Origin: Brevibacterium ihuae
GTDB lineage: Bacteria > Actinomycetota > Actinomycetes > Actinomycetales > Brevibacteriaceae
Reading direction: 5' to 3'
NCBI RefSeq assembly: GCF_900184225.1
Contig: NZ_FXWZ01000002.1
Location: 186,001-250,000 of the forward strand
Length of the DNA stretch: 64,000 bases
In this document: positions 27,948-36,708 of the stretch, one piece after another
Layout: the number at the start of each line of letters is the position of its first letter
How positions within the stretch are numbered: the first letter of the stretch is position 1
Notes under the pieces: model-generated
Database searches by the model: none
The model's input: only the letters and a program-made list of their open reading frames with translations
What the model was told of the DNA's origin: nothing
Position numbers and translations under genes: made by a program

Positions 27948-29270
27948 ATGAGCACGATCTCGGTCATCGGATGCGGCTACCTCGGTGCGGTGCACGCCGC
28001 CGCGATGGCGTCCCTCGGACACCGCGTGTTCGGCGTCGACGTCGATGAGCGCAAGATCGCCGCGCTGTCCGAGGCCCGGGCGCCGTTCTTCGAGCCGGGG
28101 CTTGAGGAGCTCCTCGCCTCCGCGCAGAGCGACGACGGGACACCTGCCCGCCTGACCTTCACCACCGACATCGCCGACGCGGCGGAGGCCACGGTCCACT
28201 TCGTGTGCGTGGGCACCCCGCAGCGGCGCGGCGAGTTCGCCGCCGATCTCACCTATGTCGACGCGGCGGTCGAATCCCTCCTCCCCGTCCTCAAGGCCGG
28301 CGACCTCGTCGTCGGCAAGTCGACCGTCCCGGTCGGCACCGCGGAGCGGCTGGCGGAGATTATCCGCCCCACCGGGGCGGAGCTCGCGTGGAACCCGGAG
28401 TTCCTCCGCGAGGGCCATGCCGTCGACGACACCATCACCCCCGACCGGCTCGTCTACGGCGTGCCCGGCGGGGAAGCCGGGGAGCAGGCGACCGCCGCTC
28501 TCGACGAGGTGTACCGGACGACCCTCGACGCGGGGACCCCACGCCTCGTCGCCGACTACGCGACGGCCGAGCTCGTCAAGACCGCGGCGAACTCGTTCCT
28601 CGCGACGAAGATCTCCTTCATCAACGCGATGGCCGAGCTGTGCGAGGCCTCCGGTGCCGACGTCACCCTGCTCGCCGATGCGATCGGGATGGACGACCGG
28701 ATCGGCCGGAAGTTCCTCAACGCCGGCCTCGGGTTCGGCGGCGGCTGCCTGCCCAAGGACATCCGGGCGTTCATGGCGCGCGCGGGCGAGCTCGGCGCGG
28801 ACCAGGCGGTGGCGTTCCTCCGCGAGATCGACTCGATCAACATGCGGCGCCGGGTGCGGATGGTCGACCTCGCCCGCGAGGTCGTCAACGGATCATTCAT
28901 CGGTAAGAACATCACCGTGCTCGGCGCCGCATTCAAGCCCGACTCCGACGACGTGCGCGACTCGCCGGCGCTCGGCGTCGCCGGACTCATCAACCTCCAG
29001 GGCGGCACCGTGACGGTGACCGATCCGGAGGCGACCGACAACGCCCGCCGTCTGTTCCCCGACCTCGGCTACGAGGCGGACCTCGAGACCGCGCTGCGCG
29101 GGGCCGACGCCGTGCTGCTGCTCACCGAGTGGAAGCAGTACCGCGAGCTCCATCCGGAAGAGGTCGGCGAGCTCGTCCGCGGTCGCGCGATCGTCGACGG
29201 CCGCAACGTCCTCGACCCGGCCGAGTGGCGCGCCGCCGGCTGGACCTACCGGGCGCTGGGCCGCCCGTGA
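27948..29270 (+). CDS. UDP-glucose 6-dehydrogenase
   Basis: A 440-residue UDP-sugar dehydrogenase that oxidises UDP-glucose to UDP-glucuronate with two NAD, for polysaccharide or glycolipid synthesis. The NAD motif GCGYLG is at 8-13, WNPEFLREGHAVDD is near 148, the catalytic Cys is in GLGFGGGCLPKD near 262, and GAAFKPDSDDVRDSP is near 330. AAGGACGGAAG precedes the ATG. UDP-mannuronate-type relatives are a less likely alternative. The DegV gene overlaps its stop by four bases. Confidence 0.92.
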   Translation: MSTISVIGCGYLGAVHAAAMASLGHRVFGVDVDERKIAALSEARAPFFEPGLEELLASAQSDDGTPARLTFTTDIADAAEATVHFVCVGTPQRRGEFAADLTYVDAAVESLLPVLKAGDLVVGKSTVPVGTAERLAEIIRPTGAELAWNPEFLREGHAVDDTITPDRLVYGVPGGEAGEQATAALDEVYRTTLDAGTPRLVADYATAELVKTAANSFLATKISFINAMAELCEASGADVTLLADAIGMDDRIGRKFLNAGLGFGGGCLPKDIRAFMARAGELGADQAVAFLREIDSINMRRRVRMVDLAREVVNGSFIGKNITVLGAAFKPDSDDVRDSPALGVAGLINLQGGTVTVTDPEATDNARRLFPDLGYEADLETALRGADAVLLLTEWKQYRELHPEEVGELVRGRAIVDGRNVLDPAEWRAAGWTYRALGRP

Positions 29271-30169
29271 GCACCGCCGTCCTCGTCGACTCGACCGCGC
29301 AGCTGTCCGTGGAGCAGCGCGCGGAGTTCGACGCCGCGCTCGGCGGCCTGTTCCGGGTCGTCGACCTCAGCGTCGAGGTCGGGGAGGAACTGCGCCGGGA
29401 CAGCGACTGGACCCCGGCCGAGCTGTGCTCCGCGATGCGCGGGGGCGCCCGGGTGCAGACCTCGCTGCCGAGTCCCGAGGACTTCTCCGCAGCGCTGCGC
29501 GCGGTCGCCGAGGCCGGTGCCGCCGACGCGATCGTTCTCACCCTGCCCGCAGTGCTCTCCGGCACCCACGGATCGGCCGCGAGCGCAGCGGCGGAGCATC
29601 CGGAGCTCACCGTCCACCTCGTCGATTCCCGGACGACCTCGGCGGGGCTCGCCGGGGCCGTCGCGGTGGCGGTCGCCGGACTCGCCGCCGGGCTGCAGGC
29701 GGCGGCCGTCGCCGGCGAGGTCGAGGACTGGTGCAGCGCGGAGACCCGGACCTTCTTCATCCCCGAGGACCTCGAATACCTGCGCCGGGGCGGCCGGATC
29801 GGGCGGGCGGCCTCGCTGCTCGGCCGCGCGCTGTCGATCACGCCGGTGCTCGGCCTGCGCGAGGGGGCGGTCGTGCCGCTCGCCCGCGTCCGGACGACTG
29901 CGCGCGCCGAGGACCGGCTCGTCGCCCTCGTCGCCGAATCGTGCGCGGAGTACCGGGAGCGCTCCGCCGACGCCGTGATCGAGATCGTCGTGCTCCATCC
30001 CGAGGCGACGCTCGGCGAGGCCGGGGACGGCACACGACGAGTGCACGCCGCTCTCACGGCCGCCGACATCCCGGGCGAGGTGCACGTCCGCACCGCGGTC
30101 CTCTCCACCGTCATCACCGCCCACGTGGGCCCCGGCGCGCTCGGCGTCGCAGTCCAGACCCGGCCGTAG
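29267..30169 (+). CDS. DegV family fatty-acid-binding protein
   Basis: A 300-residue DegV-fold protein. In Gram-positive bacteria such proteins bind a fatty acid and, as FakB, present it to the kinase FakA. The opening LVDSTAQL, the QTSLPSPEDF segment near 64, the LSGTHGSA loop near 92 and the EYLRRGGRIGRAASLLG segment near 165 are all characteristic. It starts inside the UDP-glucose dehydrogenase stop (GTGA). No fakA-like gene is in the window. Confidence 0.88.
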   Translation: MSTAVLVDSTAQLSVEQRAEFDAALGGLFRVVDLSVEVGEELRRDSDWTPAELCSAMRGGARVQTSLPSPEDFSAALRAVAEAGAADAIVLTLPAVLSGTHGSAASAAAEHPELTVHLVDSRTTSAGLAGAVAVAVAGLAAGLQAAAVAGEVEDWCSAETRTFFIPEDLEYLRRGGRIGRAASLLGRALSITPVLGLREGAVVPLARVRTTARAEDRLVALVAESCAEYRERSADAVIEIVVLHPEATLGEAGDGTRRVHAALTAADIPGEVHVRTAVLSTVITAHVGPGALGVAVQTRP

Positions 30170-30316
30170 CGGAAGGCGCCCCGCCGCGGGCGCCGTCCCG
30201 TTCGCAGGTCACCGCGGCGCCGTCGGGTGCGGCTCCGGTGCGTGGACCGGGCGGCGTCCGTCCACAGGGCCGGAGATGCCGCACGCGACGGCCCGGCACC
30301 GGCCTAGCGTCGTGCC

Positions 30317-31102
30317 ATGGCCCCCTCACCAGACGACCGGTTCGCAGTGCTCGTCGGGCGCGGGTCGGGGAACGGGTGGCGACCCGCGGATCTCCTCGAC
30401 GAGGAGGACGACGACGAACCCCGCTCGCGGCCGGTGCCGACGAGGATCGCTGTCCTCGCGGTGCTCGGCGTGCTCGTCGCCGGGATCGTCGCCTTCGTCC
30501 TGTTCGCCCCCGGTGCCGGGCCCGTCGACGTCATCGGTCCGGACCCGGTGTCCGCGACCACGGCGGTCGACCCCGCTGAGGCCGCGGGCGGGCCGTCCGC
30601 CGGTCCGGGAGGCTCCGGCACCGCTGCAGCGACCGAGCTCACCGTCCACGTCGTCGGCGCGGTCGAGGATCCCGCCGTCGTCACCCTGCCCGCCGGAGCC
30701 CGCGTCGCCGATGCCCTGGCAGCAGCCGGTGGAGCCACCGCGGAGGCCGACACGGCCGCGATCAACCTCGCCCGCGCGCTCGTCGACGGCGAACAGATCG
30801 TCGTTCCGGTCCGTGGCGAACAGGCAGCCGGCGCCGCACCGCCCGGCGCCGCGCCGCCGGGAGCCGCGCCCGGGGCTGCTCCGCCCGGAAGTCCGGGCGG
30901 CGAGCCCGGGACCCCGGTCAACATCAACACCGCGGACGCCGCCGCGCTCGACACGCTGCCCGGGGTGGGTCCGGCCACTGCGGAGGCGATCATCACCCAC
31001 CGCACCGAGCACGGTCCCTTCGCCGCAGTGGACGACCTCGTCGACGTCCCCGGGATCGGCGAAGCGACGCTCGCCCGTCTGCGCGATCTCGTCACGGTGT
31101 GA
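30317..31102 (+). CDS. comEA: ComEA-like DNA-binding competence protein
   Basis: A 261-residue membrane-anchored DNA receptor. After a cytoplasmic acidic stretch there is one membrane helix (about residues 45-65). A SLBB domain follows at about 108-168, then a Pro/Gly/Ala repeat linker, then a C-terminal helix-hairpin-helix pair at 200-261 with NINTADAAALDTLPGVGP. This matches ComEA, which binds incoming double-stranded DNA outside the membrane. The stop overlaps the comEC start as GTGA. Pilus and processing genes for competence are not nearby, so active transformation is not established. Confidence 0.92.
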   Translation: MAPSPDDRFAVLVGRGSGNGWRPADLLDEEDDDEPRSRPVPTRIAVLAVLGVLVAGIVAFVLFAPGAGPVDVIGPDPVSATTAVDPAEAAGGPSAGPGGSGTAAATELTVHVVGAVEDPAVVTLPAGARVADALAAAGGATAEADTAAINLARALVDGEQIVVPVRGEQAAGAAPPGAAPPGAAPGAAPPGSPGGEPGTPVNINTADAAALDTLPGVGPATAEAIITHRTEHGPFAAVDDLVDVPGIGEATLARLRDLVTV

Positions 31103-33489
31103 GCCCGGTGGCCGGGACGCGACCGCCGCGGAGGGGAGCACGCGGCGCGGCTGTGGTCCGGACCGTGCTCGGCCGGGCGCGCATCCGGGTCGTCGAGAGG
31201 GCCGCCAGCCTCCGTCTCGCGGCTGCCGCAGGCGCCGCATGGCTGGCGGCCGTCCTCCCGGCCGCCGGCTGGCTTCCCGCCCTCGGGGCGTTCCTGTGCG
31301 CCGGGATCGCCGCCTGTGCGCTCTGCATCCCGGACCGCTCTCGTAACCGGATCCGCAGCGAGACCCCGGCGGACCGTCGGAGCGGGCGCCGGGCAGTCCG
31401 CTGGGCGATCTCCGTCGCCCTCCTCGCCGCAGCGGCCGCAGCCGGGGTCCTCACCGCGCGCACGCTCGTCCCGCCCGAACCCGCGTCCCTGTCCACGGAG
31501 GCGACGGTGATCACCGACGCCGTCACCGGCCCCTCCGGCGCGCACCGCGCCGAGCTCCGGACCCGGGCCGGTCCGGTGACGCTCATCACCCACGATGTGC
31601 CGCCGGCCGCGGGCAGCCGGGTCCGCGTGAGCGGTCGGATCGATCCCTCCGGCGGCAGTCCCGTGCTCTTCCCGGACGAGCCCGTGGAGGTCATCGCCGA
31701 TCCGGGTGCGCCCTGGCGGGTGCGGGCCGCGGCCCGAGAGTTCCTCGTCCGCGCCGCTCTCGGGGGACCGGGGCCGGTTGCGCACGACGGGGCGGGTCTG
31801 CTGCCGGGCCTTGTCGTCGGGGACACCGGGCACCTGGCGCCCGGGCTCGAGGACGCGATGCGGACGGTCTCGCTCGCGCATCTCACCGCGGTGTCGGGGT
31901 CGAACATCTCGATCGTCGCCGTGACTGTGATGTGGACCGTCCGGCGGGTGGTGGCCCGGCGGGGCTGGGCGATCGGGGCCGCGGTATGCGTCACCGCGGG
32001 CTACGTGTTCGTCGTGGGACCGGAGCCGAGCGTCATCCGGGCCGCCGCGATGGGGCTCGTCGGGGCGGTCGTGCTCGTGCGGGGCAGCGGGACCCCGGGG
32101 ACGGCGGTGCTCGCCACTGCGGTCATCGGGGTGCTCATCCTTCGCCCCTCGCTCGCGAGCCAGGCGGGCTTCCACCTGTCGGTCGCGGCCACCGCCGCCC
32201 TCGTGCTGCTGGGGCCGGGGCTCACCGCGCGCCTCTACGCGCGGGGTGTGCCGTTCCCGGTCGCGACCGCGCTCGCGGTGCCGCTCACCGCGCAGATCGG
32301 TGTCACCCCGGTCCTCCTCGGCATCGGCGGCACGATGAGCGCCTGGGCGGTTCCCGCGAACGTGCTCGCCGCGCCGCTCGTCGCCCCGGCCACCCTGCTC
32401 GGCATCCTCGTCCTCGGCCTCGGGGTCGTCGCGGCCCTCGCCGGCACGACGGCGGGGCCGATCGCGCTCCTCGGCGGGCTGCTCGCGGCCCCGGCGGTGC
32501 TGTGCGCCTGGTGGATCGCCCGGCTCGCCCGGGTCGCCGTCGCGCTGCCGGCTGCGGTGTGGCCGTGGCCGGCGGGATCGACCGGGATCGTCCTCGCGAT
32601 CGGGATGGCGCTCGGACTCGCGCTCGCCGTGCTCGTGAGCACCCGCGCCGCACTCGTGCTCGGTGCGGGTCTGCTCGTCCTCTGCCTGTGCGCGGGCTCG
32701 CTCGTCGCGCTCGGCGGGCGCAGGCTGCCGCCGGACTGGCAGGTCCTCGTGTGCGACGTCGGACAGGGCAGCGCGGCGCTCGTCCGGCTGTCGGAGGACT
32801 CCGGTCTGCTCGTCGATGCCGGACCCGACGCCGCCGCGGTGGACGACTGCCTCACCCGGGCCGGAACCGAGCGGGTCCACCTCCTCGTCTCGCACTACGA
32901 CGGCGACCACATCGCCGGTCACCCGGGAGCGACGCGCGGGCGGACCCTCACCGGCATCGATCATCCGCTCGGCGCGGGGGAGCACCGCCGGGCGCACGCC
33001 CTGCGCGACGCCCACCCCGGCGTCCCGGTGACCGAGCTCGGCGCGGGAGCGGCGTTCGCCTCCGGTGAGGTGCAGTGGGAGATCCTGTGGCCGCGTCCGG
33101 GCGCCCCGATCGCCGAGGGGGACACGAATGCGGGATCGGCGGTCGTGCTCGTCACCGCGCCGGGGCTGAGCGTGCTCCTCCCCGGTGACATCGGGGAGCC
33201 CGAACAGCGGCGCCTCGCCCGCACCGTCCCGCCCGTCGACGTGCTCCTCGCCCCGCACCACGGTTCGGCGGACCTGAGCCCGGAGTTCTTCACCGCCGCC
33301 GCACCGCGGCTGGGCGTCGTCTCGGTGGGGGAGGACAACGACTACGGCCACCCGAGCCCGGCGAGCCTCGCGGCGTTCGGCCCCGCACCGGTGATGCGCA
33401 CCGACCGGTGCGGCACGGTCGCCCTCGTCGCCGGTCCGGCGGGCCCGCAGGCCGTGCCGCTCGACCCGGGTCCGGGGTGCGACCGGTGA
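31099..33489 (+). CDS. comEC: ComEC/Rec2 family DNA-uptake channel
   Basis: A 796-residue ComEC/Rec2 protein that carries single-stranded DNA across the cytoplasmic membrane. It has an N-terminal helix cluster, an OB-like extracytoplasmic segment, then the competence domain with HLTAVSGSNISIV near residue 255 and ten or so helices. The C-terminal metallo-beta-lactamase-like domain has SHYDGDHIAGH near 598 and LLAPHHGSADLS near 717, so the metal ligands are kept. It starts inside the comEA stop. The neighbouring holA is conserved next to comEC in many actinobacteria. Confidence 0.94.
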   Translation: MSPVAGTRPPRRGARGAAVVRTVLGRARIRVVERAASLRLAAAAGAAWLAAVLPAAGWLPALGAFLCAGIAACALCIPDRSRNRIRSETPADRRSGRRAVRWAISVALLAAAAAAGVLTARTLVPPEPASLSTEATVITDAVTGPSGAHRAELRTRAGPVTLITHDVPPAAGSRVRVSGRIDPSGGSPVLFPDEPVEVIADPGAPWRVRAAAREFLVRAALGGPGPVAHDGAGLLPGLVVGDTGHLAPGLEDAMRTVSLAHLTAVSGSNISIVAVTVMWTVRRVVARRGWAIGAAVCVTAGYVFVVGPEPSVIRAAAMGLVGAVVLVRGSGTPGTAVLATAVIGVLILRPSLASQAGFHLSVAATAALVLLGPGLTARLYARGVPFPVATALAVPLTAQIGVTPVLLGIGGTMSAWAVPANVLAAPLVAPATLLGILVLGLGVVAALAGTTAGPIALLGGLLAAPAVLCAWWIARLARVAVALPAAVWPWPAGSTGIVLAIGMALGLALAVLVSTRAALVLGAGLLVLCLCAGSLVALGGRRLPPDWQVLVCDVGQGSAALVRLSEDSGLLVDAGPDAAAVDDCLTRAGTERVHLLVSHYDGDHIAGHPGATRGRTLTGIDHPLGAGEHRRAHALRDAHPGVPVTELGAGAAFASGEVQWEILWPRPGAPIAEGDTNAGSAVVLVTAPGLSVLLPGDIGEPEQRRLARTVPPVDVLLAPHHGSADLSPEFFTAAAPRLGVVSVGEDNDYGHPSPASLAAFGPAPVMRTDRCGTVALVAGPAGPQAVPLDPGPGCDR

Positions 33490-33543
33490 CGGCGCTCGGC
33501 CGCGCGCTCCCGCCGCGTCCGCGGCCACCGGTAGGGTGGGAAC

Positions 33544-34530
33544 GTGGCAGCCAAGAAGACCCTCGTGACGTGGACCCGGGCCAAGCCGGCCCCCGTCGTC
33601 GTGATCTCCGGCGGCGAATCCGTGCTCGTGCGCAAGGCGCAGGATCGGATCGTCACCGCCTGCCGCAAGCACAAGGGCCTCGAGACCACGCACCTCGACG
33701 CCGCCCACTACGAGGCCGGCGCCCTCCCGCTGGCCGCCGCCCCCTCGCTCTTCGCGACGCGCAAGCTCGTCGTCGTCGACTCCGTGGCGCAGTGCGGGGA
33801 CGACTTCCTCGCCGACGCCCTCGCATACGTCGGCGACGTCAACGAGGACGCCGTCGTCGTCCTCAAGCACTCCGGCGGCAACCGGGGATCGAAGCTCCTC
33901 ACCGCGATCGACCGGGCCGGGTACCCGCGCATCGATGCGCAGGCGATGAAGAGCGAAGCGGACCGGCAGGCCTTCGCCGCAGCGGAGTTCACGCGCGCCG
34001 AACGCACGATCGAACCCCCGGCGCTCGGGGCGCTCATGAGCGCGCTCGGAGCGGATCTGTCCGAGCTCAACGCGGGGATCGAACAGCTCCTCCAGGACAC
34101 CACCGGACCGATCACCGAGCAGATGGTCGACCGGTACTACGGCGGGCGCGTCGAGGCGACCGGATTCAAGGTCGCCGACGCCGCCGTCGCCGGGCGCTCA
34201 GCAGAAGCGCTCACCCTGCTCCGCCACGCCCTGGCCACCGGTTCCGACCCGGTGCCGCTCGTCGCCGCGGTGGCGCTCAAGCTCCGCACGATGGCCCGCG
34301 TCCAGGGACTCAGCGGCGGTTCGGGCCAGCTCGCCGCCGAGCTCAAGATGGCGCCGTGGCAGGTCGACCGGGCGCGCCGCGATCTCCGCTCGTGGAACGA
34401 CGTCGCACTCGGCCGGGCGCTCCTCGAGGTCGCCCACGCGGACGAAGCGGTCAAGGGCGGCGGCCGGGACCCCGTCTACGCCGTCGAACGACTCGTCACC
34501 CGGGTGAGCGCCCAGGCCAGGGAGCACTGA
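33544..34530 (+). CDS. holA: DNA polymerase III delta subunit
   Basis: HolA is the clamp-loader subunit that opens the sliding clamp. The 328-residue length and the segments VVISGGESVLVRKAQDRI near residue 18, ATRKLVVVDS near 72 and the C-terminal ALRLLRHAL/KLRTMARVQ-like helical region fit the family. The GTG at 33544 follows a TAGGGT a few bases upstream, suggesting a leaderless message. It is convergent with rpsT and shares a hairpin terminator with it. Confidence 0.92.
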   Translation: MAAKKTLVTWTRAKPAPVVVISGGESVLVRKAQDRIVTACRKHKGLETTHLDAAHYEAGALPLAAAPSLFATRKLVVVDSVAQCGDDFLADALAYVGDVNEDAVVVLKHSGGNRGSKLLTAIDRAGYPRIDAQAMKSEADRQAFAAAEFTRAERTIEPPALGALMSALGADLSELNAGIEQLLQDTTGPITEQMVDRYYGGRVEATGFKVADAAVAGRSAEALTLLRHALATGSDPVPLVAAVALKLRTMARVQGLSGGSGQLAAELKMAPWQVDRARRDLRSWNDVALGRALLEVAHADEAVKGGGRDPVYAVERLVTRVSAQAREH

Positions 34531-34553
34531 GGCGAACCACCGCTGACACGAGA

Positions 34554-34588
34554 AGAGCCGGTCCCCGCACGATGCGGGAACCGGCTCT
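34554..34588. terminator. Bidirectional holA/rpsT terminator
   Basis: AGAGCCGGT pairs with ACCGGCTCT, and after one C-A mismatch CCCGCA pairs with TGCGGG around a 3-base loop. It lies between convergent holA and rpsT. Confidence 0.8.
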
Positions 34589-34609
34589 CGGCGCTCGGCG
34601 TCGGACGGC

Positions 34610-34870
34610 TCAGAGGCCGTTGACGAGCTTCGCGAGCTTCGACTTGCGGTTGGCTGCGTTGTTCTTGTGCAGCACGCCCTTCGACACGGCCTTGTCGAGC
34701 TTGCGCGACGCCGTCTGGAGGGCGGTCTTCGCCTCATCGGCGTTGCCGGCCTCGACCTGCTCGCGGACGGCGCGGATCACGGACTTGACCTCGGTGCGCA
34801 CCTGCTTGTTGCGGAGGCGCGCCTTCTCGTTCGTCAGGTTCCGCTTGATCTGGGACTTGATGTTTGCCAA
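34610..34870 (-). CDS. rpsT: 30S ribosomal protein S20
   Basis: S20 is a small helical protein that binds 16S rRNA early in 30S assembly. The 86 residues from TTG 34870 begin [18 protein letters not shown], matching the usual S20 start, and continue with basic helices and [20 protein letters not shown] nine bases upstream (34879) is an alternative that adds three residues; AAAGAG is better spaced for the TTG. It stands alone and ends at the shared terminator. Confidence 0.93.
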   Translation of the reverse strand: MANIKSQIKRNLTNEKARLRNKQVRTEVKSVIRAVREQVEAGNADEAKTALQTASRKLDKAVSKGVLHKNNAANRKSKLAKLVNGL

Positions 34871-35044
34871 CTTCGACACTCTTTCGTGTTCGTGTTCATG
34901 GATGGTCGCGAGGGCTGCCCGCACTCCGGTGGACGACAACGCGGGGAAACACGAGCGCCACGACTGTGGTGAGCGGGTGTACGTCCACCCGACCAGGGTG
35001 AGACACACACCGTGGTGAACATACAGCACACCAGCCTACACCGT

Positions 35045-35092
35045 TCACCCGCCGGTGCGCACCTCGACTCACCCGTCGGTGCGCACCTCGGC
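35045..35092 (-). repeat. 24-bp tandem repeat across a stop codon
   Basis: Two adjacent 24-base units (35045-35068 and 35069-35092) differ at two positions. The right unit encodes the last residues and stop of the PemK-like gene; the left repeats them outside the gene, including another in-frame-looking TGA. Confidence 0.85.
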
Positions 35093-35800
35093 GACGATCT
35101 GCGAGAACAGCTGCATCGGGATGATCGCTCCCTCCCGGCGGACCGCCCGGTCGTCGATCCGGATCACCCGGTCGAGCCGGACCTCCGAGGGCCGTCCTCG
35201 GGAGTCCCAGTCGCCGGAACCGATGTTGATGTAGCGGGAGCGCCCGTCCGAGCGCACCTCGCCCACACCGCCGGGGACGTTGTCCTTGCTCGTGAGCATG
35301 AGCCCGAGGAGCCAGCGACCCTCGTGGCCGATGATGAGCACGGGGCGGTCCTTGCCCTTCGTGTGGTCCTCCTCGTACGGCACCCAACCCCACACGACCT
35401 CGCCGGGGTCGGCGTCGCCGTCGAGGTCCGGAGCGTAGCGCGGCCGGATCGGACCGGTGTGGTCCCCGGGATACCCTCCTGCGGGTCGCTGCGGGAAGCG
35501 CTGCCGGGGACGGGAGCGCGGAGCCGGCTTCGCCCGCCCGTACTCCGAGGCGTCCCGGCGTCCGCGGTCGGCCCGGCCGCGGCGCTGTCCGCGGTCGGCC
35601 GTGCGCCCGTCGGAGTGCGAGGGACCGGACCGGTCCGGCTGCTCAGGGCGCTCCTCGAGGACCCGCGCCGGTGCCCGGCCGCCGAGCAGGTCGCTGAGCG
35701 CGCTCCGGGCCGCGGGGTCCTGGAGCTTCCGGGAGGCGTAGCGGATGCCGCTGCGCACGCCGGCATCGACGGCGCGTCGGGCGAGGTTCTTCAGACTCAT
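35069..35800 (-). CDS. PemK/MazF-like family protein, long actinobacterial form
   Basis: This 243-residue protein has a basic, disordered-looking N-terminal half (Arg/Pro/Gly-rich, about residues 50-120) and a C-terminal PemK/MazF-type barrel. The barrel shows [30 protein letters not shown] and [14 protein letters not shown], the last resembling the MazF C-terminal pattern. MazF proteins are endoribonucleases, but this long form usually occurs without an antitoxin and its activity is unproved. No antitoxin-like gene is adjacent. It starts five bases after the EEP-phosphatase gene, with which it is likely cotranscribed. Confidence 0.75.
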   Translation of the reverse strand: MSLKNLARRAVDAGVRSGIRYASRKLQDPAARSALSDLLGGRAPARVLEERPEQPDRSGPSHSDGRTADRGQRRGRADRGRRDASEYGRAKPAPRSRPRQRFPQRPAGGYPGDHTGPIRPRYAPDLDGDADPGEVVWGWVPYEEDHTKGKDRPVLIIGHEGRWLLGLMLTSKDNVPGGVGEVRSDGRSRYINIGSGDWDSRGRPSEVRLDRVIRIDDRAVRREGAIIPMQLFSQIVAEVRTDG

Positions 35801-35805
35801 GCGAC

Positions 35806-36636
35806 TCACGATACCGGCTGTCCGGGAGCGTCGGCCCGCGTCGTCGGGAGTGCGAAGTCGGCCTCGATGGGGAAGTGATCGGAGGGGTACTGCTTCCCGC
35901 GGCCGAAGAGATTCACCGAGGTGCGGACGGGGTGCAGCCCGCTGGAGTGGAGGATCCAGTCGATCCGCTTGTTCTCCCGCCGCGGGCCGCGGTAGGCGTG
36001 GAAGGTGTTGATGTCCGAGTCCGGTGCCGGAGCGCCGAGGACCGCGTCGGCCAGGCCGCCCTCGGAGAGCAGCCGCGCGTGCACGGGGGAGTCCTGGGTG
36101 ACGTTGAAGTCGCCGGTGAGGATGCACTCGCGGCCGTCCGCCTCGGCGACGGCGGCGAGCAGGGCGTCGACGGACCGCTCCCGGGACCGTTCGGACCGGT
36201 GATCGAGGTGGGTGTTGAGGAAGCGGATCCCCGTGCCGGTGAGGAGATCGGTGCAGTCGACGACCGTGAGGGTGCGCGGATGGCGGGCGCCCCACGAGAT
36301 CGAGCCGGCCACCCGCGGGCGATCGGACAGCCAGCGCACATCGACGGCGTCGATGCCGATCCGGCGCGCGTCGTAGACCACGGCGGTGAATTCCCCCGAG
36401 TCCCCACCATTGCGTCCCTCGCCGAGCCACACGTAATGCTCCGGCAGCCCGTCGACGAGCTCGGTGAGCTGCCGGAGCACGCCCTCCTGGGTGCCGACGA
36501 GGTGCGGCGCGGAATCCCGGAGCATCGCGGCGGCGACCGGCCGCCGCCGGCGCCACGGGTTCCGGTCGAGTGCGGGGTAGCGGAGGTTGTAGCTCATCAC
36601 GGACAGGGGTGCGGTACCGCCGGTGTCGTCGACCAT
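35806..36636 (-). CDS. Endonuclease/exonuclease/phosphatase family protein
   Basis: A 276-residue EEP-fold hydrolase. The order of motifs is complete: MSYNLRY near residue 14, GTQEG near 48, [16 protein letters not shown] near 140, [10 protein letters not shown] near 175, and the C-terminal IDWILHS and [12 protein letters not shown] with the catalytic Asp-His. The group includes nucleases, sphingomyelinases and inositol phosphatases. With no signal peptide it is likely cytoplasmic, and the substrate is unknown. It is divergent from lepA. Confidence 0.85.
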   Translation of the reverse strand: MVDDTGGTAPLSVMSYNLRYPALDRNPWRRRRPVAAAMLRDSAPHLVGTQEGVLRQLTELVDGLPEHYVWLGEGRNGGDSGEFTAVVYDARRIGIDAVDVRWLSDRPRVAGSISWGARHPRTLTVVDCTDLLTGTGIRFLNTHLDHRSERSRERSVDALLAAVAEADGRECILTGDFNVTQDSPVHARLLSEGGLADAVLGAPAPDSDINTFHAYRGPRRENKRIDWILHSSGLHPVRTSVNLFGRGKQYPSDHFPIEADFALPTTRADAPGQPVS

Positions 36637-36708
36637 GGCGCCCAGTCTAGGACCCGCGCGGTGTGGAACAATGGGGGATCGGTCCACGAGAAAGGGAACC
36701 CACGTTCT

